From UBA668 sp049424465 (GTDB taxonomy: Bacteria > Actinomycetota > Acidimicrobiia > Acidimicrobiales > Ilumatobacteraceae), in the NCBI GenBank assembly GCA_049424465.1, contig JBMSSR010000043.1:1-14931 (forward strand): a stretch of DNA of 14,931 nt. The letters are read 5' to 3'. The notes below the pieces were generated by a model, which worked only from the letters and a program-made list of their open reading frames with translations, was not told the DNA's origin and ran no database searches. Position numbers and translations under genes: made by a program. Shown here one piece after another: positions 7,837 to 14,931 of the stretch (within the stretch, counting starts at the first letter, position 1; each line of letters opens with the position of its first letter).

Positions 7837-8783
7837 CGCGGCACCGCCGTGCGAATGCGTGGGTCGATGACGCCGTGCAGGATGTCGACGACGAAATTGA
7901 CCGCGACGAAGCCGACGGTCAGCACGACAACAGCGCCCTGCAGCGCCATGAAGTCGCGGTTGCTGATCGCGTCGATCGTGAAGCGCCCGAGGCCGGGCAG
8001 GGCGAAGATGCTCTCGACCAGCACGGTGCCGCCGATCATGCGTCCGAGCGTGATACCCCCCAGTGTGACGACACCGATCGCGGACGGGCGCATCGCGTGC
8101 CGCAGCACGATGCGCGAGGTCGGGTTGCCCTTTGCCCGGGCGAACCAGACGAAGTCCTGGTCGAACGTGGCGATGAGATCGGTGCGCAGCACGCGCGCAT
8201 ACATGGCCACCGGCTCGAGGCCCAGTGCGATCGCCGGCAGCAACAGCGACTTCAGGCTGCCGAGCGGGTTCTCGGACCACGGCACGTACCCCGTGGTGGC
8301 GAACCAACCGAGCTGCACCGCGAACAGTGCCATGAGTGCGATCGCCACCAGGTATCCCGGTGTGGCCAGCAGTGCCAGCTGCACTGCGCTGAGCGCGCGA
8401 TCGAGCCACGAGCCGGGGCGTACCGCACCGAAGATCGCCATCGGCACAGCGAGCAGCAGCGCGATGAGCTGTGACAGCACCACGAGCTGCAGCGTGACGC
8501 CCATGCGCTCGCCGAGCGCCTCGGCGATCGGTTGGCGCGTGCGGTAGCTCTGGCCGAGATCGCCCGTGATGGCGTCACCCAGCCAGCGCACGTAGCGCAC
8601 GGGCAGCGGGTCGTCGAGGCGCAGCTCGGCGCGCACCGCCTCGCGGTCCTCCTCGGTGGCGTTCGCCCCGAGCACCGTGGTGACCATGTCGCCCGGCAGC
8701 AAGCTGACCATCGAGAACGATGCAGCCGTGACGGCGAGCAGCACCGCCACGAGCCGGATCAGCCGCGCGGCGAGTGGCCTCAC
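7833..8783 (-). CDS. Peptide-type ABC transporter permease (DppB/OppB-like)
   Basis: A 316-residue DppB-type permease. An N-terminal membrane helix (about 6-27) ends in the family-typical SLLPGD. A periplasmic region with RAELRLDDPLPVRYVRWL and GDLGQSYRT follows, then five more membrane helices. The EAA loop DFVWFARAKGNP...RHAMRPSAIGVVTLGG contacts the ATPase. The GTG at 8783 was chosen because it overlaps the binding-protein stop by 4 bases (GTGA), like its neighbours; a GTG at 8795 would add four residues and has AAGGA too close upstream. The gene is second in the order binding protein - DppB - DppC on the minus strand. No ATPase gene (DppD/DppF) follows, so the channel must use an ATPase encoded elsewhere. 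Confidence 0.92.
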   Translation of the reverse strand: MRPLAARLIRLVAVLLAVTAASFSMVSLLPGDMVTTVLGANATEEDREAVRAELRLDDPLPVRYVRWLGDAITGDLGQSYRTRQPIAEALGERMGVTLQLVVLSQLIALLLAVPMAIFGAVRPGSWLDRALSAVQLALLATPGYLVAIALMALFAVQLGWFATTGYVPWSENPLGSLKSLLLPAIALGLEPVAMYARVLRTDLIATFDQDFVWFARAKGNPTSRIVLRHAMRPSAIGVVTLGGITLGRMIGGTVLVESIFALPGLGRFTIDAISNRDFMALQGAVVVLTVGFVAVNFVVDILHGVIDPRIRTAVPR

Positions 8784-10421
8784 TGCAGGAGCCACACGTC
8801 CTTGAGGAAGAACATGCCACCGGTGACGGCCTGACCGGCAGTGCCGTCAGGCAGCGCGAATGCTCCCACGCCCTGCACCGCTGGCGGGGTGATGACCGCG
8901 AACTGGTTCGTGCCGGTCCAGATGAACGGCACGTTGTCACCGAGGATCTGTTGCACGATCGCGTACTGCGCCTTGCGCGCCTCGGGGTCGGTGAGGCGGC
9001 GGCCCTCGTCGAGCGCGGCGTCCATCTCGGGCGTGCTGAAGCCCGAGAAGTTGAGGCCGGTGCCCGAGTGGAAGTCGTTGTAGTCGGCGTCGGGGTCGCC
9101 GCCACCGACACCACCCCACAGGATGACCTGGTAGTTACCGGCGACGACCGCGCCGATGTTCTCGCCCTGGGCACGCGAGACGATGTTGGCCGTCACGCCG
9201 ATGTCAGCCCACATCGACTGGAACAGTTCCTGATAGCTGGTGATGAACGGGTCCTGTCCACCGGCGAACTCGAACTCGACCGGGGTGCCCGTCTCGGCGA
9301 CGTACTCGTCGATGAGCGCCTTCGCGCCGACCGGGTCGTACGACGGGTAGTTGCTCGGGGCGAACCAGTACGACGTCGATGCGTACGGGCCGGTGAGCGG
9401 CTGCTTGACGCCGGTCGCATCGAGGTAGTCGTAGAGGCGGTCGATGTCGACGGACATTGCGAGCGCACGGCGGACGCGTACATCGTCGAGCGGTGCGACC
9501 TTGGTGTTCATCATCACCATGTCGGGTTCGCTCGGTGCCCCGATGGTGACGTTGAGCTCGCCGGCTGCCTGCTGCTCGAGGTATGCCGTGATGTCGGACG
9601 TATCGGCGGTGTAGTACACGTCGATGTCGCCGGCGTCGAACGCTGCCTTGCGACTGGTCGCATCGGGGATGGGCGTGAAGACGATCTCGTCGAGCCATGC
9701 CGGCTGCTGCCAATAGTTGTCGTTGCGGGTGACCGTCAGGTGGTCGTCGGGTACCCACTCGACGAACGAGAACGGGCCGGTGCCGATCGGGTGACGGCTG
9801 CCCTCCGGCCATGTAGCCGATCTGCGTACCGATCTCACCGGTGAGCGAGTTGGGGAACGTGGCCCACGGGGCCGACATGGTCAGCTCGATGGTGAGGTCG
9901 TCGACGACCTTCATCGACGACAGCAGTTGTAATTGCGAGCTGTACGCGGGGCTGGCCTGCACGGTCTCGAAGTTGATGCGCACCGCGTCGGCGTTGAACG
10001 GTTCGCCGTTGTGGAACGTGACACCGCTGCGCAGCGTGATGGTCCACACGGTGGCGTCGTCATTGGCGACGATCGACTCGGCGAGGTACGGCACGACCTT
10101 GCCGGTGCTGTCGTAGGTGGCGAGCGTGTCGAAGATCGCCTTGGCGACGTTGTGGCCGCCGTTACCCCAGGGGTCGGCGTGCGGGTTGAAGCCCGGCGAC
10201 TCGGCATCGAGTCCGACCGTCAGCGAGCCGCCGGCGACCGGGTCGTTGCTCGGCTCGGTGGTGGCCGGGTTGGTGAACACCGGGGGTTCGGTGGTCGCGG
10301 TCGAGGCGCCCGCAGTCGTGGTGGGCGCGGCATTCGGGTCGTTGCCGCCACACGCCGAGACGGCCAGTGCGGCCATGCCGACGACGGCCAGCAGGCGCTT
10401 GGAGAACGTGCGGTGCTTCAC
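8780..10421 (-). pseudogene. Family 5 peptide-binding lipoprotein of the ABC importer, disrupted by a one-base frameshift
   Basis: A DppA/OppA-type solute-binding protein split over two frames. The first part (10421 to about 9806, about 205 residues) has a lipoprotein signal with lipobox VSAC and the lipidated cysteine at residue 24. A Thr/Pro-rich linker follows, and then family 5 features such as GGSLTVGLD and TWTITLRSGVTFHNGEPFNA-like sequence (VWTITLRSGVTFHNGEPF). The second part, in the other frame, resumes with the expected PIGTGPFSFVEW and runs to the stop at 8780-8782. Removing one G near 9805-9806 gives a continuous reading (YMAEGSRHPIGTGPF) of about 546 residues, normal for the family. 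No other lesion is visible, so a sequencing error or very recent mutation is likely. The GTG at 10421 was chosen for its GGGGGG site 7 bases upstream and the standard signal peptide it starts; the ATG at 10436 is an alternative. Confidence 0.88.
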
Positions 10422-10428
10422 GCGGTGA

Positions 10429-10434
10429 CCCCCC
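10429..10434 (-). promoter_or_regulatory. Ribosome binding site for the binding-protein start
   Basis: GGGGGG on the minus strand, 7 bases before the GTG at 10421. It supports that start over the ATG at 10436, which itself overlaps this G-run. Confidence 0.5.
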
Positions 10435-10470
10435 ATGGTCTCGTGCCCGCCGGGCGGGCCGAGGAGAGTA

Positions 10471-10485
10471 TTGCACGCTGTACAA
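10471..10485. promoter_or_regulatory. Candidate TetR-type operator upstream of the ABC importer operon
   Basis: TTGCACGCTGTACAA, an imperfect palindrome of the form TTGYAC-NNN-GTRCAA, lies 50 bases upstream of the binding-protein GTG. The same element (13 of 15 positions identical, and followed by GT in both) recurs at 12089-12103 in the next intergenic region. Both copies are in short non-coding gaps in front of genes of the same presumed pathway. Which regulator binds is inferred: the TetR-family protein at 6154-6873 is the only regulator in the window. Confidence 0.6.
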
Positions 10486-10542
10486 GTGACGTGCACGGCG
10501 AACCGTTCGCTGGCCGCTGTCGGGGGTCGGCTGGCCGGTGGT

Positions 10543-10557
10543 CCGACACGGCGTCGG
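10543..10557 (-). terminator. Weak terminator-like hairpin after the third S12 gene
   Basis: CCGAC and GTCGG (5-bp stem) around a 5-base loop, starting two bases after the S12 stop codon in the minus direction. It has no T-tract. It may end the S12 transcript before the separate importer promoter, but the stem is short and such repeats are common in GC-rich DNA. Confidence 0.25.
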
Positions 10558-10559
10558 GT

Positions 10560-12062
10560 TCAGCCGACGCGAACGGCGCGCAGCACGGGGACCGCGCCCT
10601 CCATCACCTGCAGTTCGACCGCACGGCCGTCGGGGCCGAACGTGACGTGGGTCTCGAACGGTCCGGTCTGGCTGAACAGCACGCCGTCGGTGTCGCAGTA
10701 CGCCTCCTGCACGCCGAACCGCAGGCCGGGCACCTGGTTGAACAGGCGCCCACCCTCGGTCCACACCGTCAACCGCGGCAACTCGATGCCAGCCACGATG
10801 CGGTACTCGCCGACATAGCGCTGCAGGTCGGCCTCGCTGAGCGTGGCGAGGCGCTTCGGTGCGGGCATGTACCCGGGCCAGTCGTACGCATCGGCCACGC
10901 CGTTGAGCACCTCGCGGAACAGCAGCAGGCCGGACGTCGCGTTGGTCAGCACGACCGCCCCGTCGCCCGACTCGAGGTAGAGATCGGTCTCGCACTGGTA
11001 GCCGTCGTTCGACCCGCCGTGGTTGATGCGCGTGGTCGCACCGTCGCCGAGCACGCGGAACCCGAGGCCGAACGCACCGTGTTCGTGGCGTGTCACCATC
11101 TCGCGCGCGAGCGACTGGCCGAGCACCGCACCTGGCTCGCCGCGCACCGCGGCGCGCACGGCGAGGAGGAAGGTGGCGTAGTCGCGCGCCGTGCTGAACA
11201 GGCCGCCGGCGGCGCGCTCGGGCGCGATCATCCAGCCGCCCGGAGCGGGTTGCCCGTCGTCGCCGTGACCCGATGCGACGTCGTGGTGGTAGCGCTCGGG
11301 CAGTGGGTGGCGGTAGGTGCTGCGCGTCATGCCGAGCGGGTCGAACAGCATCTCGTCAGCAAGGTCCTCGAACGAACGGCCGAGCACGTCTTCGAGCACC
11401 AGCTGGGCGAGCAGGTAGCCGCCGCCCGAGTAGCGGCTCGTGCCGTCGTGTACCCGGTCGACGACGACGGGTGGCATGTGCGACGGCGGCCGGCCCTCGA
11501 GCAAGTCGAGCGGCGTGGGCACCGGGCTGCCGTCGCGCGGCACGACCCCCCAGCCGTTCACCGTCAGCCCCGCCGTGTGGCTGAGGCAGCCGCGCAGGGT
11601 GACGGGGTGATCGACGGTGAAGTCGTTGTCGGGCACCTGCCACCGGCGCAGGTAACGGTTGACCGGCACGTCGAGGTCGAGCACGCCGCGCTCGACCTGC
11701 TGCAGCACGAGCGCTGCGGCGATGGGCTTGCTGCACGACGCGACCATGAAGATCGTGTCGGGCCCGCACGGATCGAGGACACGACGCGATGTCGAGTTTG
11801 ACGACCCGTTGTCGCTGTCATCGACGTCCGTCGAGTCAGCAGGTCGGCCGAGCGCGTCGAGGTGTCCGTAGCCACCGAGCCAGTCGATGCGTCCCTCGTG
11901 CATGACAGCGACCGACGTAGCGGGGCAGTGGTAGTGGGCGAGGCGCTCGGCGAACGTCCATCGGGTGGGCTGACCGGCGATGCGCACGATCGGGAGCAGG
12001 CCGTGCTCGACCTGCTCGCGCCGTGAGGTGCGCTCGTGGTCGTGCTGGTGCTGCTCGGTCAT
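10560..12062 (-). CDS. Serine hydrolase, S12 family with C-terminal beta domain (third of three)
   Basis: A 500-residue S12 hydrolase with SCSK at S109-K112, YSG at 211-213 (YSGGG) and HGG at 348-350 (NHGGSNDGY). The CLSHTAGLT block lies between the first two motifs. A C-terminal beta-rich extension starts around 'YVGEYRI' at about residue 415. Between the first strands and the nucleophile there is an Asp/Ser-rich insert (about residues 81-98) that is absent from the other two S12 proteins. The ATG at 12062 has GGGAGG at 12068-12073, 5 bases upstream. There is no signal peptide. It is divergently placed from the PepN-type gene, with the shared candidate operator between them, and lies upstream of the importer operon on the same strand. 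It is similar in architecture to the S12 protein at 1428-2828. The proposed role is cytoplasmic hydrolysis of D-residue peptides or amides; the substrate is not determined. Confidence 0.9.
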   Translation of the reverse strand: MTEQHQHDHERTSRREQVEHGLLPIVRIAGQPTRWTFAERLAHYHCPATSVAVMHEGRIDWLGGYGHLDALGRPADSTDVDDSDNGSSNSTSRRVLDPCGPDTIFMVASCSKPIAAALVLQQVERGVLDLDVPVNRYLRRWQVPDNDFTVDHPVTLRGCLSHTAGLTVNGWGVVPRDGSPVPTPLDLLEGRPPSHMPPVVVDRVHDGTSRYSGGGYLLAQLVLEDVLGRSFEDLADEMLFDPLGMTRSTYRHPLPERYHHDVASGHGDDGQPAPGGWMIAPERAAGGLFSTARDYATFLLAVRAAVRGEPGAVLGQSLAREMVTRHEHGAFGLGFRVLGDGATTRINHGGSNDGYQCETDLYLESGDGAVVLTNATSGLLLFREVLNGVADAYDWPGYMPAPKRLATLSEADLQRYVGEYRIVAGIELPRLTVWTEGGRLFNQVPGLRFGVQEAYCDTDGVLFSQTGPFETHVTFGPDGRAVELQVMEGAVPVLRAVRVG

Positions 12063-12067
12063 CGATG

Positions 12068-12073
12068 CCTCCC
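12068..12073 (-). promoter_or_regulatory. Ribosome binding site for the third S12 gene
   Basis: GGGAGG on the minus strand, 5 bases before the ATG at 12062. It fixes the start there and rules out the longer in-frame reading that extends upstream to 12197. Confidence 0.7.
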
Positions 12074-12088
12074 GCGTCAGGGCTACTC

Positions 12089-12103
12089 TTGCACACCGTA
12101 CAA
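12089..12103. promoter_or_regulatory. Candidate TetR-type operator between the divergent S12 and PepN genes
   Basis: TTGCACACCGTACAA, the second copy of the near-palindrome found at 10471-10485. It lies 27 bases upstream of the S12 ATG (12062) and 81 bases upstream of the PepN GTG (12185), so one bound regulator could control both genes. No convincing -10/-35 pair could be assigned around either copy. Confidence 0.6.
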
Positions 12104-12171
12104 GTCGTGCTCCACGTGGGCGGCGGGCACGCAGTGCCGTTCGGTGCGGCGCACTGTGCGAGCGTGGCGAC

Positions 12172-12177
12172 GGAGGG
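12172..12177 (+). promoter_or_regulatory. Ribosome binding site deciding the PepN start
   Basis: GGAGGG, 7 bases before the GTG at 12185. The next in-frame start, ATG at 12209, has only a G-run one base upstream, so GTG 12185 is preferred. Confidence 0.65.
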
Positions 12178-12184
12178 ACGAGCA

Positions 12185-14884
12185 GTGCACCACTCACACT
12201 GGCCGGGGATGAACGAACGGGCGCTCGAGGCGCTCGGGCCGTGGCGCATCGAGCACGTCGCGCTGCGAATCGAGCTGCCGACCGACCTGTTCACGGCCGA
12301 GGTCGCGCCGCGCGTGCTGGTCACCTCGACGTGCGATGTCGTGGCGGGGCCCTCGTCATCGGGTGGGCCGCTGGTGCTCGACGGTCGCGGGCTCACCGTG
12401 CAGTCGGTCAGTGTCGACGGCCGTGCACTCGGCGCCGACGAGTTCACCGTCGACGACGCGGCACTCATCGTCGACCTCGCGCGCCTAGGTGTCGACCGCT
12501 CGTGCACGCTCGAGACGGTCACGACGTGCGCGGTCGCCGGGCCGGCGGGTGCCGGCATCACGCGCCGCGACGGCATGGTCAGCACCACCCTCGAGCCGCA
12601 GGGCTTCCGGCGGCTCACCTACTTCGTCGACCGGCCCGCCAACCGTGCCACCTTCGACGTCACGCTCGTCGGTGATGTCGTCGTCTACCCGTATCTGCGC
12701 AGCAACGGTGACGTGGTCGAGCGTGGTGATCTGGGCGACGGCAGGCACTGGGCGCGGTTCGTCGACCCTGTCAGCAAGCCGAGCTACCTGTTCTCGTTCG
12801 TGGCGGGGAACCTGTGCACCGTCTCGCGGGCCCACGCTGCACCATCGGGACGACAGGTCACGCTGACGGTCGCTGCGCCACCCGACCAGATCGACGGCAC
12901 TGCGTTCGCACTGGACGTGCTCGAGCGTGCCATGACCTTCGACGAGTCGAACGGCGCGATCGAGCACGACCTCGATGAACTCGTGCTGGTCTCGGTGCCG
13001 GGCTACCCCGATGCCACCGAGTACCACGGACTGATGTTCTTCGAGTCGGCGTTGCTGATCGCCGACACGCGCGGTGTCACCGACGACGACCTACTGCTCA
13101 TTGCCGCGAACGTGGCGCACGAGTACGGCCACCACGTGCGCGGCAACAGAGTGACGGTGCGGTCATGGGGCAACCTCACGCTCAAGGAGGGCCTGACCGT
13201 CCTGATGGGGCAGAACGACGTGCGCCGCGACATGCTCGGCCCGGCGACACGAGTGCTCGACGTGCTCGACCTGCGTCGGCTGCAGTTCCCCGAGGAACTG
13301 ACGATGGGGGCGCCGCCGCTGCGTGGCGACGGTGAGGACCCCACGTCGCTGTACACGCGCACGACGTACCTGAAGGGTGCCGAGGTGTTCGGCATGCTGC
13401 GCACGGTGCTCGGGCCCGAACGATGGCTCGACGTGTTCAACGAGTTCGTGCGCCGCTTCGACCTCGGTGCCGCCGGCGTGGACGACTTCCTCGACGTGGC
13501 CCGCGACCTGCACGGTGCCGCGCACATGGCAGACGGCATCCCCGTCCGCGCGGCCATCGACGGCATCGCCAGGTGGTTCACGATTCCCGGCCGACCGTCC
13601 GTGTCGGTCACTGTCGAACCACCGGCCGTTGCGATGGATGCTGCCGACGAGGTCACGGTCCTCGTACAGCGCACCGACGCCCGGGCCGGGTCTGCCGAGC
13701 CCGACGCAGTGGTCGCGCTGCCCCTCGTGCTGTCGGCGCGCAGCGATGCAGGCGAGTTGCTCGAGCTGTCGGTCGACGGCTCGGCACCCGGTACCGAGCA
13801 CGTGCTGCTGCTCGAGGGGGCGTCGCGCCGCGTCCGCCTGTCGGGCCGTGGCGCGGGCTCGGCCGTCATCGCCCCGCTGCGCCGCTACTCGGCCCCAGTC
13901 GACCTGGTCGTCGACACCCCGGACGACCTGCTGGCCACGCTCGTGACGCACGACGACGACCCGTTCACCCGTTGGTGGTCGTCGGAGGCACTGATGATCC
14001 GTTTCATCGACGCGCACCGCGCGGGCCGCACGGCTGACGCCGAGGTGACGATGCACGTGCTCGCGACGGCGCTGGCCGATGTCGCGCGTGTCGAGCGCGA
14101 TCCGTTGCTGCTGGCTCAGTTGCTGTCGACGCCCGACGAGTTCATGCTGGGCGACCGTGACGAGCGCATCGACGTCGACGGTGTCAGTGCAGCGCTGGCC
14201 GCGCTGACGTCGCGCCTCGGTGTCGCGCTGCGCGACCCGTTGCTGGGGGTGCTCGGGAGATTCGTCGACGACCCAACGGGCACGTCACCCGATGACATCG
14301 CCCGTCGCTGGCTCGTCGAGCCGGTGCTGGGGCCACTGCTCGCCGCCGGCGACGGCGACGGGTTCGCACTCGCCCGCTCGATGGTCACCGGAGCCAACCA
14401 CACTCGTGCGATGCGCGCGTTCGCGCAGCTGTTGCACCACACCGCGGGACCGGTCGACGACCTGATCGGCGAGACGTACCAGCGCTGGCAGCACGCGCCG
14501 AAACTGGTCGACCGGTGGCTGCGCGCCCAGTCGGGCGCCCGCCGCGCCGACACCATTGCGCGCGTCGCCGCGCTCGCCGCCGGACCGCTCTACGACCGAG
14601 CCGACCGGTCGAGAGTGATGGCGGTGTGGTTCCCGTTCGCGACGCGCAACCGCAGCGTGTTCCACGAGCCGTCCGGTGCCGGCTACCGGGTCTTCGTCGA
14701 CGAGTTGGGCCCGTTGCTGGCGGCGAACGCCGGGCTCGCCGTGCGGCTCGTCGGCGACCTCCTGCAGTTCAGGCGATTCGACGACCGGCGATCGGCGCTG
14801 CTGCGCGCCGAACTGGAGCGGATGGTCGCGATGCCGGGCCTGCCCGACTTCGCGGTCGGCATCCTGCGCCACCTCCTCGGCTGA
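12185..14884 (+). CDS. pepN: PepN-type M1 aminopeptidase with diverged exopeptidase motif
   Basis: An 899-residue zinc aminopeptidase, close to the 870 of E. coli PepN. The order is an N-terminal beta saddle (about 1-210), the catalytic domain (about 210-440), a beta-sandwich (about 570-650) and a long helical C-terminal domain. The zinc site is HEYGH at 312-316 with E335 (HExxH-x18-E); E313 is the base and Y395 matches the transition-state tyrosine. Flanking GNRVT and LKEGLTV are PepN hallmarks. Where PepN has GAMEN, this protein reads DATEY (276-280). E279, the residue that binds the substrate's free amino group, is kept exactly 33 residues before the first zinc histidine, as in PepN, but the other motif residues except A277 are changed. 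No signal peptide, so it should act in the cytoplasm on imported or intracellular peptides. It ends six bases before a convergent tRNA gene. Confidence 0.92.
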   Translation: MHHSHWPGMNERALEALGPWRIEHVALRIELPTDLFTAEVAPRVLVTSTCDVVAGPSSSGGPLVLDGRGLTVQSVSVDGRALGADEFTVDDAALIVDLARLGVDRSCTLETVTTCAVAGPAGAGITRRDGMVSTTLEPQGFRRLTYFVDRPANRATFDVTLVGDVVVYPYLRSNGDVVERGDLGDGRHWARFVDPVSKPSYLFSFVAGNLCTVSRAHAAPSGRQVTLTVAAPPDQIDGTAFALDVLERAMTFDESNGAIEHDLDELVLVSVPGYPDATEYHGLMFFESALLIADTRGVTDDDLLLIAANVAHEYGHHVRGNRVTVRSWGNLTLKEGLTVLMGQNDVRRDMLGPATRVLDVLDLRRLQFPEELTMGAPPLRGDGEDPTSLYTRTTYLKGAEVFGMLRTVLGPERWLDVFNEFVRRFDLGAAGVDDFLDVARDLHGAAHMADGIPVRAAIDGIARWFTIPGRPSVSVTVEPPAVAMDAADEVTVLVQRTDARAGSAEPDAVVALPLVLSARSDAGELLELSVDGSAPGTEHVLLLEGASRRVRLSGRGAGSAVIAPLRRYSAPVDLVVDTPDDLLATLVTHDDDPFTRWWSSEALMIRFIDAHRAGRTADAEVTMHVLATALADVARVERDPLLLAQLLSTPDEFMLGDRDERIDVDGVSAALAALTSRLGVALRDPLLGVLGRFVDDPTGTSPDDIARRWLVEPVLGPLLAAGDGDGFALARSMVTGANHTRAMRAFAQLLHHTAGPVDDLIGETYQRWQHAPKLVDRWLRAQSGARRADTIARVAALAAGPLYDRADRSRVMAVWFPFATRNRSVFHEPSGAGYRVFVDELGPLLAANAGLAVRLVGDLLQFRRFDDRRSALLRAELERMVAMPGLPDFAVGILRHLLG

Positions 14885-14890
14885 CGAGAG

Positions 14891-14931
14891 TTCCGGGGAG
14901 AGGACTCGAACCTCTATACGCAGATCCAAAA
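14891..14931 (-). tRNA. tRNA 3' part, probably tRNA-Gln (anticodon UUG), cut by the window end
   Basis: Read on the minus strand, the end of the window gives an anticodon loop TTTTGGA, the 3' stem strand TCTGC, a 4-base variable region and a T-arm AGAGG-TTCGAGT-CCTCT. The acceptor strand CCCCGGA and discriminator A then follow; no CCA is encoded. With the loop taken as 7 bases the anticodon is TTG (Gln), and the terminal A72 implies U1-A72, which suits Gln. Discriminator A rather than the usual G is odd for Gln. A shift of the loop by one base would give TTT (Lys). The 5' half lies beyond the window. Confidence 0.75.

Noticed and set aside
9793..9838. Programmed +1 frameshifting in the binding-protein gene
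   Set aside because: No slippery codon, stop codon at the shift point or stimulatory structure is evident, and the family is not known to use frameshifting; an error or mutation is simpler.
9933..11801. A 622-codon plus-strand open frame
   Set aside because: It runs antisense through the binding-protein gene, the intergenic operator and the third S12 gene. It shows no domain and is a GC artefact.
1..14931. CRISPR arrays, insertion sequences, phage genes or toxin-antitoxin pairs
   Set aside because: No tandem direct repeats, terminal inverted repeats, transposase or integrase motifs, or small paired open frames were seen; nearly all of the window is accounted for by the listed genes.

Overview
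This is a high-GC, densely packed bacterial window. GTG starts are frequent, genes often overlap by 4 bases, and there is a threonine-rich lipoprotein linker. These traits suggest an actinobacterium, possibly Acidimicrobiia-like; that placement is an impression from composition and style, with no marker gene behind it.

Layout: (1) Bases 1-6873, + strand, form one tightly coupled operon: the C-terminal end of an asparaginase, two serine hydrolases of the beta-lactamase/D-aminopeptidase (S12) fold, an M20 metallopeptidase, a COG3375-type GNAT acyltransferase, an enolase-superfamily N-succinylamino-acid racemase/OSBS-like enzyme, and a TetR-type regulator. The first six genes are joined by five ATGA or GTGA overlaps, and the regulator follows after one base. 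(2) Bases 6913-10421, - strand, hold a peptide-type ABC importer operon: a family 5 solute-binding lipoprotein broken by a one-base frameshift near 9805, then two permeases. No ATPase gene is present. (3) Bases 10560-12062, - strand, encode a third S12 hydrolase. (4) Bases 12185-14884, + strand, encode a PepN-type M1 aminopeptidase whose exopeptidase motif has diverged. (5) Bases 14891-14931, - strand, are the 3' part of a tRNA, probably tRNA-Gln(UUG).

The main interpretation rests on the M20 + GNAT + NSAR trio. It matches the pathway known from Geobacillus kaustophilus, in which a D-amino acid is N-succinylated, racemised as its N-succinyl derivative, and desuccinylated to the L-amino acid. 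Here the trio sits with three S12 hydrolases, an asparaginase, a peptide importer and a PepN homologue. None of the three S12 enzymes or the PepN homologue has a visible signal peptide, and the asparaginase N-terminus lies outside the window. I infer a regulon for importing peptides that contain D-residues (for example from peptidoglycan or non-ribosomal peptides), hydrolysing them in the cytoplasm, and converting D- to L-amino acids. A near-palindrome, TTGCACRCYGTACAA, occurs once upstream of the importer (10471-10485) and once between the third S12 gene and the PepN gene (12089-12103). It is a good candidate operator for the TetR-type protein and would tie the transcription units together.
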